A program made the translations under genes and the position numbers. Below are positions 41,971 through 51,455 of a stretch of DNA of 64,000 nucleotides, piece after piece (position 1 is the stretch's first letter; every line of letters begins with the position of its first letter). The notes beneath the pieces were generated by a model. It was not told the DNA's origin, ran no database searches, and was given only the letters and a program-made list of their open reading frames with translations. This DNA is from Paenibacillus_D sp047238105 (GTDB taxonomy: Bacteria; Bacillota; Bacilli; Paenibacillales; Paenibacillaceae): NCBI RefSeq assembly GCF_047238105.1, contig NZ_JBDFMD010000001.1:6386001-6450000 (forward strand), written 5' to 3'.

Positions 41971-44253
41971 ATGAATCATGCATGCAAGGTGGCAATGAAC
42001 AATGGCTTCATTATCATTGCGGAAGCGGTTACAGATACGGTGTTCCGAGTCCGCTATTTGCGCGACCACCGACCGGATCCTCGCTCGTTGCTTGACCGGT
42101 ACGGGGTTGTCCGGCAAGGTCTGGCAGCACCGGATAGCCGGGTAGAGCGGCACGGACGGGAGGTCTCGCTGCGCACGGCAGCCGCTTCCATGACGATTGA
42201 CAGCGAGAGCGGGGCCATCAAGTGGCGCCGGGCCGATGGCAAGATGGTGCTGGAAGGTGTGGACGCTGGAAGGAAGGCGGTCGATCCCGGGTTCAGAGCC
42301 GCCTTCAAGCTGACGAGAGACGAGCGGCTGTATGGGCTGGGAGACGAAACGAGAGACCGGATAGAGAAGCGGGGGCATCGGGCCAGGATGTGGGTGAAAA
42401 ACGTGTCCTGCTACGCCCCTGTCCCGTATATGATGAGCTCGTCCGGCTGGGCTTTCTATCTCAATACTTCGTACCGCCATGTCTTCGATCTAGGACTCGA
42501 TAACGAGGAGCAGTGGAAGGTATTCGGCAGGGAAGGCGAGCTGGATTACTATGTTATCGTCAGGGACAGTCTGCCCGAGCTGCTGGAGTCCTACACCATG
42601 CTCGCAGGCAGGCCGCAGTTATTGCCGATCTGGGCATATGGCTTGACCTTTGTGTGCAATCAACAGGCCGATGCGCGGGAATTGCTTCAGGATGCAATGC
42701 AGTTCCGGCGAGAGGACATTCCATGCGATATGCTCGGCCTCGAGCCTGGGTGGATGTCCAGACACTATGACTATACAACTGAGAAACAGTGGCATCCCGA
42801 ACGGTTCTACATCCCGCCGTGGGCCCCGAGGGGACCGCAGAATTTTCCCGCCGCTTTGGAACGAATGGGGTTCAAGCTCAGCCTCTGGCTCTGTTCCGAT
42901 TATGACTTGATCTACGAGGAAGAACGACAGGCGAGTCAACATGGCCATACGTTGGCGAATCAGGCTGCGGGTACAGACGAACATCCCGATGATTATGAGC
43001 AGGATCAGCGTGCACATGCTCCTGTCTATCTGGATACCGTGACCAAACCGGGCGAGGCCTGGTTCGAGCATCTCAAGAAATTTGTAGATCAAGGCGCTTC
43101 GGCATTCAAAATGGATGGGGCCAGACAGGTGAACGAGCATCCGGACCGGCTGTGGGGCGGCCGGATGCGCGACGAGGAGGTCCATAATCTGTATCCAACG
43201 CTGCTGAGCAAGCAGATGCATAACGGCTTTAAGCATTACACGGGCCGCCGGCCGATGATCTACAGCTCTGGCGGTTACACCGGCATCCAGCGCTTTGCTG
43301 CGACTTGGGCAGGCGATACCGGGGGCGGGCCCAAACCGCTGGTATCGCTTCTTAACCACTCGCTGAGCGGACATAGCAATGCCAGCTGCGATATGGAGGT
43401 CTTCACTCCTGCGGGGATCCACTTTGGTTTCCTGCAGCCATGGTCGCAGGTGAACAGTTGGGCCTACTGGCGCCATCCGTGGCTGCTTGGCGAACCACTC
43501 TTGACGATGTTCAGATTCTATGCAAAGCTCCGCTATCGCCTGCTGCCCTACCTCTACACTGCGGCATACACAGCTTCCAGGAGCGGGCTTCCCATGCTGC
43601 GGGCCATGCCGCTTGTCCTGCCGGATCATCCGGAAGCGGATCATATGCTGCAGCAGTATATGCTAGGCGATGCCCTGTTATGCGCCGCATTCACTGATCG
43701 GATCTATCTTCCGGCAGGACGTTGGATGGATTATTGGACGGGAGAGTGGCATGAAGGCGGCCAATACGTTAGCAAGGCAATACCCGGTGACCGGGGCGGC
43801 CTGTTGTTTGTGCGGGGAGGCGCCGTATTGCCGCAATGGCCGGAGATGGCCTTTACCGGCGAGAAGCCGGTGGAGGAGCTGAAGATCGAGGCATTCAGCG
43901 GCGGTACTTACGAAAGCTATCTGTATGAGGATGATGGCATAACGCTTGCGCATGAGCAAGGCCATTCAGCCCTTACAGCACTGGCCTGGAACGAGGATCA
44001 AGAGGGGGGATGCTTGCGGATCGGCCCCCGTATCGGGGAATACGAGGACATGCCAGCCAGCAGAAGCTATGCGATTACCCTTCACTTGGAACGTCAGCCG
44101 GCCAGCTGCGAGCTCAACGGCCGTCTTTTGCCGGGAAGTCTCTGGCATTTTGAGGAATCCACGTGTTCGGTACGCTTGAGAACGCAGGAGTTGATGGAGA
44201 AGGGGATGCTGGCGCTGGACGCGCAGGGGTTGATGCTGAAATTGTTCTATTAG
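41971..44253 (+). CDS. Glycoside hydrolase family 31 enzyme
   Basis: This retaining alpha-glycosidase of the GH31 type has 760 residues and no signal peptide, so it acts on imported oligosaccharides. The N-terminal beta-sandwich has ERLYGLGDETRDRIEKRGHRARMW. The barrel shows PIWAYGLTFVCNQ, LEPGWMSRHYDY and KLSLWLCSDYDL. The nucleophile motif is FKMDGARQV and the acid/base region AATWAGDTGGG. The KMDG form is unlike the WIDMNE of alpha-glucosidases, so specificity is open (alpha-galactoside, alpha-xyloside or others). The C-terminal beta domains end in LYEDDGITLAHEQG. The start ATG 41971 lies behind AGGAGGAG. It is followed after 17 bases by the sensor kinase gene. Confidence 0.92.
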   Translation: MNHACKVAMNNGFIIIAEAVTDTVFRVRYLRDHRPDPRSLLDRYGVVRQGLAAPDSRVERHGREVSLRTAAASMTIDSESGAIKWRRADGKMVLEGVDAGRKAVDPGFRAAFKLTRDERLYGLGDETRDRIEKRGHRARMWVKNVSCYAPVPYMMSSSGWAFYLNTSYRHVFDLGLDNEEQWKVFGREGELDYYVIVRDSLPELLESYTMLAGRPQLLPIWAYGLTFVCNQQADARELLQDAMQFRREDIPCDMLGLEPGWMSRHYDYTTEKQWHPERFYIPPWAPRGPQNFPAALERMGFKLSLWLCSDYDLIYEEERQASQHGHTLANQAAGTDEHPDDYEQDQRAHAPVYLDTVTKPGEAWFEHLKKFVDQGASAFKMDGARQVNEHPDRLWGGRMRDEEVHNLYPTLLSKQMHNGFKHYTGRRPMIYSSGGYTGIQRFAATWAGDTGGGPKPLVSLLNHSLSGHSNASCDMEVFTPAGIHFGFLQPWSQVNSWAYWRHPWLLGEPLLTMFRFYAKLRYRLLPYLYTAAYTASRSGLPMLRAMPLVLPDHPEADHMLQQYMLGDALLCAAFTDRIYLPAGRWMDYWTGEWHEGGQYVSKAIPGDRGGLLFVRGGAVLPQWPEMAFTGEKPVEELKIEAFSGGTYESYLYEDDGITLAHEQGHSALTALAWNEDQEGGCLRIGPRIGEYEDMPASRSYAITLHLERQPASCELNGRLLPGSLWHFEESTCSVRLRTQELMEKGMLALDAQGLMLKLFY

Positions 44254-44270
44254 GAGGGGAAGAGGCGCCG

Positions 44271-46124
44271 ATGAAGCCGCCGCAATGGTCATTTTCCAAT
44301 CGGTTGATACTACAGCTGTCGTTGGTCATTCTGATCACATTCTCGATTTCCGCCTATGTGACCTATCGGATTCATGTCCATGTGCTAAATGACGAAATCA
44401 GTGTTCAGTTTTCCAAAGCCAACGAACAGGCGGCCAAACGGCTGGATTTGCAAATTCGCGATATTTACCGGATTTCCAACTATATCATTTTTCATCCTTA
44501 TGTGGAGCAGGTGCTGGTTCGCTCGTCCCAAGCCGCTCAGCGCGAAACCTATACCCGTGTGGCGGACAAGGATGAACTGAACAAACTGTTGTTTCAGGTG
44601 AAAAACGACGAGAACAAGCTGTATTCCCTTTTTCTCTTCGATACGAACCACAACGGTTTTTTTTTCAGTGCAGTTAGCGGTGCCAACAGCAGGCTGGACC
44701 CCGAGCTGTACGAGGAGATCAAGCACCGGCTGGATGGAACGCTGGGCAACCTGATTTGGTTTCCAACTGAGGTGACCAGTGTGCATGAATATTCCGGTTA
44801 CCGCAACCTGATTGTGGCCGCCAGATATATGAAGAATACGGCGCAGGAGCAGTATGGCATTTTGGTCATGCTATTCGACGAGACGCTATTCTCAGAGGAT
44901 CTGATTGAGCTGATCAGCGATGAGAATGCCAATGTGTATTTGTATGACAAGCAGAACAGCTTGATCTACTCCGATCTTGGCATAGCCAGCCGAGCCCCCG
45001 ACCCCGGGAGGCTGCAGGCCCAGCAGCAGCTCCAAAATGAGGAGGGAACGTTCCTTTATGCCAAAAGCCGTTCGGGGCAAGCCGACTTCACGCTGATCAG
45101 CCGCGTATCGCTCGACGAGCTCCATAAACAGAGTGCCTTCAGCTTGCGTCTCACGGCGATTGTCGCCTTCGTCACGCTGCTGCTGACGGGATTGCTTGTG
45201 ACCATAACAGGAAAACGCATGCTGCTTCCTTTGCACAGGCTGGTGCTTGGCATGCGCCGGATGCGGGAGGGACAATTCAACGTCAGACTGAACGTCGCCA
45301 AGGATGATGAGCTTTCGTATATTGGCCAGAGCTTTAATGCCATGGCTGAACAGCTGAACCGGCTGATCAAAGAGGTCTATGAGCGGCAGCTGAAGGAGCG
45401 GGAAGCCGAACTGACTGCACTCCAGGCGGAATTGACAGCTTTACAGGCACAGCTTAACCCGCACTTCATGCATAACACGCTGGACACGATCTATTGGCGG
45501 TTGTATCTGCAGAACGACAAAGAAACCGCAGGACTTGTGGTGGCGCTGTCGGAGATGCTGCGCTATGCGCTGGAGCCGGCGGACACGAAAACGACGCTGC
45601 GGGAAGAAATGGAACAGATTGATAACTATCTTGCGATCCAGAACATACGCTTTGGCCACGAGCTGGAGACCATTGTGTCGATGGAGGAAGAGGTGAAGGA
45701 AATCTTGGTGCCGCGACTGCTGCTTCAGCCGCTGGTGGAAAATGTGTTTATGCACGGGTTTAAGGATAAGCCAAGGGGCAAACGGTTGACGATTGCGGCC
45801 CGCGAAGTCCGACTGCCCGCTGAGGCGGGAGAGATTGCGATTGCATCTGTACAGATTGTGATAACCGACAATGGGAGAGGCATGAGCGAGCAGGAAATCG
45901 CTAAGGTTCTCAGATACGCAAACGGTACGGTGCCAGGGGGGAGCGGACTCGAGTCTCCGGCGCGGACGGATGCCAGGTCCGTTCACAGACGCCTTCCCCT
46001 GGGCATGCGGAGCGTCATCCGCCGGATTAGCCTGATGTACGGAGCCCCGTACGGACTTGAGATTGAGAGTGCCGCGGGCGACGGTACGACCATCAGACTG
46101 AACTTGCCCAAGGAGGGTCGCTAA
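44271..46124 (+). CDS. YesM-type sensor histidine kinase
   Basis: This 617-residue membrane kinase has TM1 (LILQLSLVILITFSISAYV, about 12-31), an extracytoplasmic dCache-like sensor (about 35-290), TM2 (AIVAFVTLLLTGLLVTI, about 297-315) and HAMP (about 319-368). Two copies of the heptad-like ELTALQA follow, then the HisKA_LytS motif QLNPHFMHNTLDTIYW with phospho-acceptor His398. The HATPase has QPLVENVFMHGF and ITDNGRGM. The start ATG 44271 lies behind AGGAGGGGAAGAGG. It probably detects an extracellular sugar or binding-protein complex and phosphorylates the next gene's product. It is cotranscribed with GH31 and the regulator gene. Confidence 0.95.
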   Translation: MKPPQWSFSNRLILQLSLVILITFSISAYVTYRIHVHVLNDEISVQFSKANEQAAKRLDLQIRDIYRISNYIIFHPYVEQVLVRSSQAAQRETYTRVADKDELNKLLFQVKNDENKLYSLFLFDTNHNGFFFSAVSGANSRLDPELYEEIKHRLDGTLGNLIWFPTEVTSVHEYSGYRNLIVAARYMKNTAQEQYGILVMLFDETLFSEDLIELISDENANVYLYDKQNSLIYSDLGIASRAPDPGRLQAQQQLQNEEGTFLYAKSRSGQADFTLISRVSLDELHKQSAFSLRLTAIVAFVTLLLTGLLVTITGKRMLLPLHRLVLGMRRMREGQFNVRLNVAKDDELSYIGQSFNAMAEQLNRLIKEVYERQLKEREAELTALQAELTALQAQLNPHFMHNTLDTIYWRLYLQNDKETAGLVVALSEMLRYALEPADTKTTLREEMEQIDNYLAIQNIRFGHELETIVSMEEEVKEILVPRLLLQPLVENVFMHGFKDKPRGKRLTIAAREVRLPAEAGEIAIASVQIVITDNGRGMSEQEIAKVLRYANGTVPGGSGLESPARTDARSVHRRLPLGMRSVIRRISLMYGAPYGLEIESAAGDGTTIRLNLPKEGR

Positions 46125-46125
46125 A

Positions 46126-47652
46126 ATGAGAGGAAAGCTTCTGCTCGTTGATGATGAGTCTGTTATCCGCAAAGGTATGCGAAGATTGATTGAAAGCAAT
46201 CAACTGGGCTGGATGATCGTGGGAGAAGCGGGCAACGGCGAGGAGGCGCTGGTACTAACCGAGCAACTGCAGCCTGATCTGATACTGACCGACATCCGAA
46301 TGCCATTAATGGACGGACTCGAACTGGCGGCCAGCCTGCACGAGACGCAGCGCGAAGTTATGGTCATCATCCTGACGGGTTATCGGGACTTCGATTATGC
46401 CCAGACAGCCTTGAGATACGGCGTCAAGGAGTTCCTGTTAAAGCCGTGCAAGGAGAAGGAAATGTGTCGTGTTCTGGGAGCGGCGCATGAGCAGTTTATT
46501 GCCGATTTCGCCGAGAACAACCGGCAGAGGGAGGCGATGACAGAGCTGGAGAACCAATGGCTGCGCTCAATGCTGCTCGAGCTGCCTTATCCCTACGAAG
46601 ACATGAATCAACTGATGGAGCGCATGCCGGATCTCGAATGCTGGGTGCTGGAAGTGCAAAGCTACTACCCGAGCAGCAAAAAGTATGGCCCTGGGGATAA
46701 TCAGCTGCTGCAATTTGCAGTTGACAACATTCTGGGAGAGTGGATGACTAGACGGAGTGCGGGTGAACGACGTGTCCAACTGGAGTTCAATACCTATGGC
46801 ATCTTCCTGACACAGGAGAATGACAACGAACGGTGGATGGGAGAGATCACCGAAACGATCAGCCGGCTGCTCGGTATCGAACTGCTGGTCAGCTGTCTTG
46901 GCGGTTGGGATGAAGTAATGAGGGGTGCATACTCCAGGCTGCGGCTTGCGCCGGTTGCGGTTACCCGGCCTGTTGATTCCTTGGATATCGGCCTCGACCA
47001 GGAGCAGATGCGAGCCTTGATGAGCGAACTGACCTCGCTGCTGCTGCTGGGACGGGATGTCGAACTGCAGGAAGACCTGAGACACCGTAAGGACCAGCTG
47101 CTAACGGCGCGGTTACCGCTTATCGAAACAAAAAAACAAGCGCTTTGTCTGGCAGGCGCACTGAATGAGACCGCAAGGACTCACCTGCATACGAGCAGGA
47201 ACATAGAAAATATCGGTGCCCATATCGCCGAGCTGCAAATGCACACCTCCCTACGGGAGGTTGGGGATTGGATCACGAGCCGGATCGAAGCCTTTGAAAC
47301 GCACTATCGCAGCTGGCGAACCGAAAGAAACCATAATGTGATGGACGAGGCTCTTTTGTATATAGAAGAGCATTATATGGAAGAATGCACACTGGCTGGT
47401 GTTGCCGGTGCCGTGAACCTGAGTCCCAACTACTTTGGCAATCTGTTTAAAAAGGAAATGGGTCAAACCTTCAGCGCTCATCTTGCTAATTACCGGATTG
47501 GCCAGGCCAGACTACTGCTCTCGAATACCGATACGCGGATCTCCGAGATCGCACCCGCGGTAGGCTATGCGGATGCCAATTATTTTGCAACGGTTTTCAA
47601 GCAGCGGACTGGACTCTCGCCGTCCGATTACCGGAAAATGTATAAAGCCTAA
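46126..47652 (+). CDS. YesN-type response regulator with AraC output
   Basis: This 508-residue regulator has an N-terminal receiver (LLLVDDESVIRKG; phospho-acceptor D56 in LILTDIRMP; ILTGYRDFDYAQTA; LKPC). A long helical middle is followed by a C-terminal AraC DNA-binding domain (CTLAGVAGAVNLSPNYFGNLF and ISEIAPAVGYADANYFATVFKQRTGLSPSDYR). The start ATG 46126 overlaps nothing but lies one base after the kinase stop, with AAGGAGG inside the kinase end. Such YesMN pairs usually activate the adjacent sugar ABC transporter, which starts 142 bases downstream. Confidence 0.95.
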   Translation: MRGKLLLVDDESVIRKGMRRLIESNQLGWMIVGEAGNGEEALVLTEQLQPDLILTDIRMPLMDGLELAASLHETQREVMVIILTGYRDFDYAQTALRYGVKEFLLKPCKEKEMCRVLGAAHEQFIADFAENNRQREAMTELENQWLRSMLLELPYPYEDMNQLMERMPDLECWVLEVQSYYPSSKKYGPGDNQLLQFAVDNILGEWMTRRSAGERRVQLEFNTYGIFLTQENDNERWMGEITETISRLLGIELLVSCLGGWDEVMRGAYSRLRLAPVAVTRPVDSLDIGLDQEQMRALMSELTSLLLLGRDVELQEDLRHRKDQLLTARLPLIETKKQALCLAGALNETARTHLHTSRNIENIGAHIAELQMHTSLREVGDWITSRIEAFETHYRSWRTERNHNVMDEALLYIEEHYMEECTLAGVAGAVNLSPNYFGNLFKKEMGQTFSAHLANYRIGQARLLLSNTDTRISEIAPAVGYADANYFATVFKQRTGLSPSDYRKMYKA

Positions 47653-47655
47653 CTG

Positions 47656-47686
47656 GCCGTCCTCGTTTGCAGGACGGCTTTGCTTT
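47656..47686 (+). terminator. Terminator after the response regulator
   Basis: GCCGTCCT (47656-47663) and AGGACGGC (47671-47678) flank a seven-base loop, followed by TTTGCTTT. The downstream 107 bases should hold the transporter promoter; TACAAT at 47757-47762 is a -10 candidate without a clear -35. Confidence 0.75.
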
Positions 47687-47793
47687 GATAGCAAAGTCCT
47701 GTAAAATCCCAAGGTTCTTCTTTATATGTTGAAGGCGAGCTGCGGATGAGAGTGTGTACAATATAGATATAAGCAGCAAAGGAGGCGAGACCA

Positions 47794-48759
47794 TTGAAAA
47801 CTTCGGTGGCTCCAGGGGAAGTGGACCGCGTGCCGGAGGAGCCAAAACGACGGATGTCACCGGCATTCAGAAAACGGTTGAAAGCCAATATCCCTTTAAT
47901 GATCATGTTTATTCCTGGCCTGCTTTTCTACGCGATATTCAAATATGCGCCAATGGGCGGCTTGATCATTGCTTTCAAAGACTATAATTTCTTTGATGGG
48001 GTCTGGAACAGTCCGTGGGTCGGTATGAAAAACTTTGAGACCATCTTCAGCCAGCCGCAAACGCTCAATGTTATTCGCAACACCATTGTACTTAGCATTC
48101 TTAATGTGTTCGTCGGGTTTCCGTTTCCGATCATGCTCGCTATCTTGCTCAACGAGGTCCGGCAGATGTGGTTCAAGCGGACGATTCAGACGATCGTCTA
48201 CTTGCCTCACTTTTTCTCCTGGGTCATCATCGGCGGTTTTGTCGTTACGTTGTTCTCGACCGAGACAGGCACGATCAATTACTGGCTTCGTTCCATGTTT
48301 GGCGAGCCGTTTCCTTTCCTATTCCATCCTCCGTCATGGATCAGCATTTATGTTGGTTCCGGGATATGGAAGGAAATGGGCTTTAGCGCAATTATTTATC
48401 TGGCAGCGCTCACAACGATTGATCCCAGCCTATACGAGTCTGCAAGCTTGGACGGAGCCAGCAAATTCCGTCAGATCTGGCACGTAACGCTGCCAGGGAT
48501 CAGCTCGACGATCATCCTGATGTTCATTTTGGCGATGGGCAGACTGATGGAGGTCGGTTTTGATCATGTGTATGTATTGCAAAACGCCATTGTCTCTCAA
48601 GTGTCGGAGGTCATCAGTACTTTCATATACAGAATCGGCTTGCAGGGGGCGCAGTTTAGCCTGACAACAGCCATGGGATTGTTCGAATCGCTAGTCGGTC
48701 TGATCATGGTGTTATTTGCCAATTGGCTGGCGCGAAAATATGACAGAGGACTCTGGTAG
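47794..48759 (+). CDS. LplB-type sugar ABC transporter permease
   Basis: This is one of two permeases of a carbohydrate uptake (CUT1) importer. The 321-residue product has a hydrophilic N-terminus, six membrane segments beginning LMIMFIPGLLFYAIFKYAPMG, and the EAA loop ESASLDGASKFRQIWHVTLPG that contacts the ATPase. The sequence pattern (PMGGLIIAFKDYNFF) is that of LplB/YtcP-cluster permeases for complex polysaccharide products. It begins with TTG 47794 behind AAAGGAGGCGAG. The second permease follows after 21 bases. No ATPase gene is in the operon, so a shared MsmX-like ATPase is expected. Confidence 0.95.
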   Translation: MKTSVAPGEVDRVPEEPKRRMSPAFRKRLKANIPLMIMFIPGLLFYAIFKYAPMGGLIIAFKDYNFFDGVWNSPWVGMKNFETIFSQPQTLNVIRNTIVLSILNVFVGFPFPIMLAILLNEVRQMWFKRTIQTIVYLPHFFSWVIIGGFVVTLFSTETGTINYWLRSMFGEPFPFLFHPPSWISIYVGSGIWKEMGFSAIIYLAALTTIDPSLYESASLDGASKFRQIWHVTLPGISSTIILMFILAMGRLMEVGFDHVYVLQNAIVSQVSEVISTFIYRIGLQGAQFSLTTAMGLFESLVGLIMVLFANWLARKYDRGLW

Positions 48760-48780
48760 TACGGAAGGGGGAACGGGCAA

Positions 48781-49650
48781 ATGAAACGAACGCGCGGCGA
48801 AAAGATATTTCACGCCATTAATGCTGTCTTCTTGTCGCTTCTGGGATTGACCTGTCTTTTCCCGCTGGTCAATGCGGCAGCACTTTCACTGAGCGATACG
48901 CAGGCAATCGTGTCCGGCCGTGTCTCCGTATTTCCGGTTGGCTGGAATCTGGAAGCCTATCAGTCCTTATTTGAACGGACACGTATCGCAAGCGCTTTCC
49001 AGAACAGTGTGATTATTACGGTGGTCGGCGTGATCCTCTGTATGGTAGTGACGACATTAACCGCGTATCCGTTATCTAGGCGTATTTTTTTTGGCAGAAG
49101 GTTTCTGACCTTGGTGATGGTATTCACGATGCTGTTCTCGGGCGGACTCATCCCCACCTATCTGATCGTGAAATCGCTCGGACTGCTGGATACGTACTGG
49201 GCATTATGGCTTCCCGGACTCGTCAGCACATATAATCTGCTGGTCATGCGAACCTTCTTCGAGAATATTCCCGAGGAAGTCGACGAAGCCGCCCGCATCG
49301 ACGGTTGTTCCGAAACCGGATTGCTGCTGCGCATCTATCTTCCGCTTTCCAAGCCCATGCTGGCCACTTTGACGTTGTTCTATGGCGTAGGCTTATGGAA
49401 CGCGTTCATGAGCGTTTTAATCTATATCAACGATACGGCCAAGTTCAATCTGACGGTGCTGGTGCAGAACATGATCCGCAGTCAGAATCTCTTACAGGAA
49501 ATTGTAGCTTCCGGCGAACAGATTCAAGTTGTTCCGGAATCACTGAAGGCTGCAGGCGTCATCGTCATGGTATTGCCGATGCTGCTGGTCTATCCGTTTT
49601 TGCAGAAGTTTTTTGTCAAAGGGGTCATGCTGGGCTCAGTCAAGGGCTAG
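48781..49650 (+). CDS. YtcP-type sugar ABC transporter permease
   Basis: This is the second CUT1 permease, 289 residues, with six membrane segments starting NAVFLSLLGLTCLFPLVNAAALS. The EAA loop is EVDEAARIDGCSETGLLLRIYLP. The family elements TLTAYPLSRR and FTMLFSGGLIPTYL are clear, and the C-terminus KFFVKGVMLGSVKG is characteristic of the YtcP/LplC group. The start ATG 48781 follows GGAAGGGGG. It pairs with the LplB-type permease to form the membrane channel and is followed after 47 bases by the binding-protein gene. Confidence 0.95.
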   Translation: MKRTRGEKIFHAINAVFLSLLGLTCLFPLVNAAALSLSDTQAIVSGRVSVFPVGWNLEAYQSLFERTRIASAFQNSVIITVVGVILCMVVTTLTAYPLSRRIFFGRRFLTLVMVFTMLFSGGLIPTYLIVKSLGLLDTYWALWLPGLVSTYNLLVMRTFFENIPEEVDEAARIDGCSETGLLLRIYLPLSKPMLATLTLFYGVGLWNAFMSVLIYINDTAKFNLTVLVQNMIRSQNLLQEIVASGEQIQVVPESLKAAGVIVMVLPMLLVYPFLQKFFVKGVMLGSVKG

Positions 49651-49697
49651 GCTTGATGGATACACATCTCATATAGAAGCGAAAGGGGTTTTAAAGC

Positions 49698-51377
49698 ATG
49701 AATAAATCTGGCTGGTCCAAACTGTTGTTGCCTCTGCTGACTGCAAGTTTAATCGCAACAGCTTGCTCTAACAGCGGCAATACGCCATCAACTCGGGAAG
49801 GTGAGGAGCCGACAAATTCTGAACAGGCGGAAGTTAAGAAAGACATCTCGGTTTCCATCTACGATCGTGGCTCGGTCGCGCAGGATGAAGGAACGATCGA
49901 GAACAACCGCTGGACGAAATGGATCAATGAGCATGGCCCGGCCAACGTAAAATACGTTGCCATTCCACGAGCAAGCCCCGAAGAAAAGATCAATGTGCTC
50001 TATGCGTCAGGAAGCGCGCCTGATATTCTGTTTGAATTTAATCCCAAGGTGCGGGATCCCCTGTACCAGCAAAAGCAACTCATGCCGATTGATGAACTGA
50101 TCGAGGAACACAGTATTTATTACAAGCAATTGCTCGAAGACAATCCCGGGCTGCGCAAAGCGGGCACCAAGCCGGATGGACAGCTCTACGAGTTCGGCAA
50201 GATCAACTGGGTAAATCCGAACCGCGGTTTGCTCATCCGCAACGACTGGCTGGAGAAACTGAGCCTCGACGTACCGCAAACGATGGACGATCTGCTCGCT
50301 GTGGCGACAGCCTTTGCCAATGACGATCCCGACGGCAACGGCTCCAAGGATACGTACGGCTTCACGGTCGGCGGTCAAGCATTCGGTACGGCCCGTCAAA
50401 TGTTCGGCGCTCTGTGGGCGCTTGAGGGCGACCAGCTCGTACGCAAGCCGGAACGTCGGGCGGCTTTTTACACACTGTTGAAACAGATGTACGACAACGG
50501 CGTGATCGACCGCGACTTTCCGTCCGACGAGAACGGGGCCAGGGCGAAACAGGATTTCATCAACGGCAAGATCGGGATCTACCCGTTCCTGGACGGCAAT
50601 GCAGTAAACATTCTGCAAAGTCTGATCGATCCTCTGAAAGCCAATGTACCGGAAGCCGATGTCACCTTCATCCCGTATCCGGAAACATCTTACGGCGGGT
50701 TTACGCCTACGCTGATCAACCCGGTCCAGATGACTGCAGTCATTAGCGCAAGTGCCAAAAATCCGGATGCCGCCATCAAGTACATCGATTTCATGGCAAG
50801 TCCGGAGACAGATAGATTCCTTCTTAACGGGTTGGAAGGGACGCATCATTCGATCGTCAACGGATGCCCCGAAATTACAGATGCCGAGAAGCTGAAGAAG
50901 GAAGTAAGCGACCTGACGCTCGATATGCGGATGCTGCAAAGCTCGGGCCTCACTTTTAGCAAATGCGATCTGCCAATCATCAAATACCAGAGCGATCCGC
51001 GGAAAGAAGAATTCCAGTCCTTCTACAATCTCTATCGCGACACGTATTTCAACTTTGATCGCGAGTATGTGGACCTGACACACTCCGAGCATATGCCCAC
51101 ACCGCCGCGTGATCTCAATACGATCGAATCGAATACGGAAAAAACCATGGACGATATCTGGCTGAAAGCGGTCGTGAGCGGGGCAAGCTACAGCATCGAG
51201 CAGGCCATTCAGGAAACCGAAAATGCCTGGAGCAAGGCAGGCGGACAGCAGGTGGAAGACTGGTACCGGGAATGGTACGCAGCCGAGAAAGACAGTGCTT
51301 TTCTCGCCAAAGACATTTATAAGGTGGTTCAAGAGCAAATGGTGTCTTACGAGGAGATTATGAAGGAAGTTCAATAA
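49698..51377 (+). CDS. LplA-type extracellular solute-binding lipoprotein
   Basis: This lipoprotein captures oligosaccharides for the two permeases. The 559-residue product has a signal peptide with a lipobox-like SLIATAC (lipid-modified C23) and an acidic linker. The solute-binding fold of the large LplA subgroup follows, with NRGLLIRNDWLEKLSLDVPQT, DDPDGNGSKDTYGF and a helical C-terminal extension. The length is usual for binding proteins of long oligosaccharides. The start ATG 49698 lies behind AAAGGGG. Ligand identity cannot be told from sequence; context suggests products of the secreted lyases and beta-helix enzymes. Confidence 0.94.
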   Translation: MNKSGWSKLLLPLLTASLIATACSNSGNTPSTREGEEPTNSEQAEVKKDISVSIYDRGSVAQDEGTIENNRWTKWINEHGPANVKYVAIPRASPEEKINVLYASGSAPDILFEFNPKVRDPLYQQKQLMPIDELIEEHSIYYKQLLEDNPGLRKAGTKPDGQLYEFGKINWVNPNRGLLIRNDWLEKLSLDVPQTMDDLLAVATAFANDDPDGNGSKDTYGFTVGGQAFGTARQMFGALWALEGDQLVRKPERRAAFYTLLKQMYDNGVIDRDFPSDENGARAKQDFINGKIGIYPFLDGNAVNILQSLIDPLKANVPEADVTFIPYPETSYGGFTPTLINPVQMTAVISASAKNPDAAIKYIDFMASPETDRFLLNGLEGTHHSIVNGCPEITDAEKLKKEVSDLTLDMRMLQSSGLTFSKCDLPIIKYQSDPRKEEFQSFYNLYRDTYFNFDREYVDLTHSEHMPTPPRDLNTIESNTEKTMDDIWLKAVVSGASYSIEQAIQETENAWSKAGGQQVEDWYREWYAAEKDSAFLAKDIYKVVQEQMVSYEEIMKEVQ

Positions 51378-51455
51378 GATGACGGGCCAGGACAGACGGC
51401 GCTCAGCTGCTGTCCTGTTCTCCGCTTTATTTCACCTATCGAGAGGAGTCAGATT

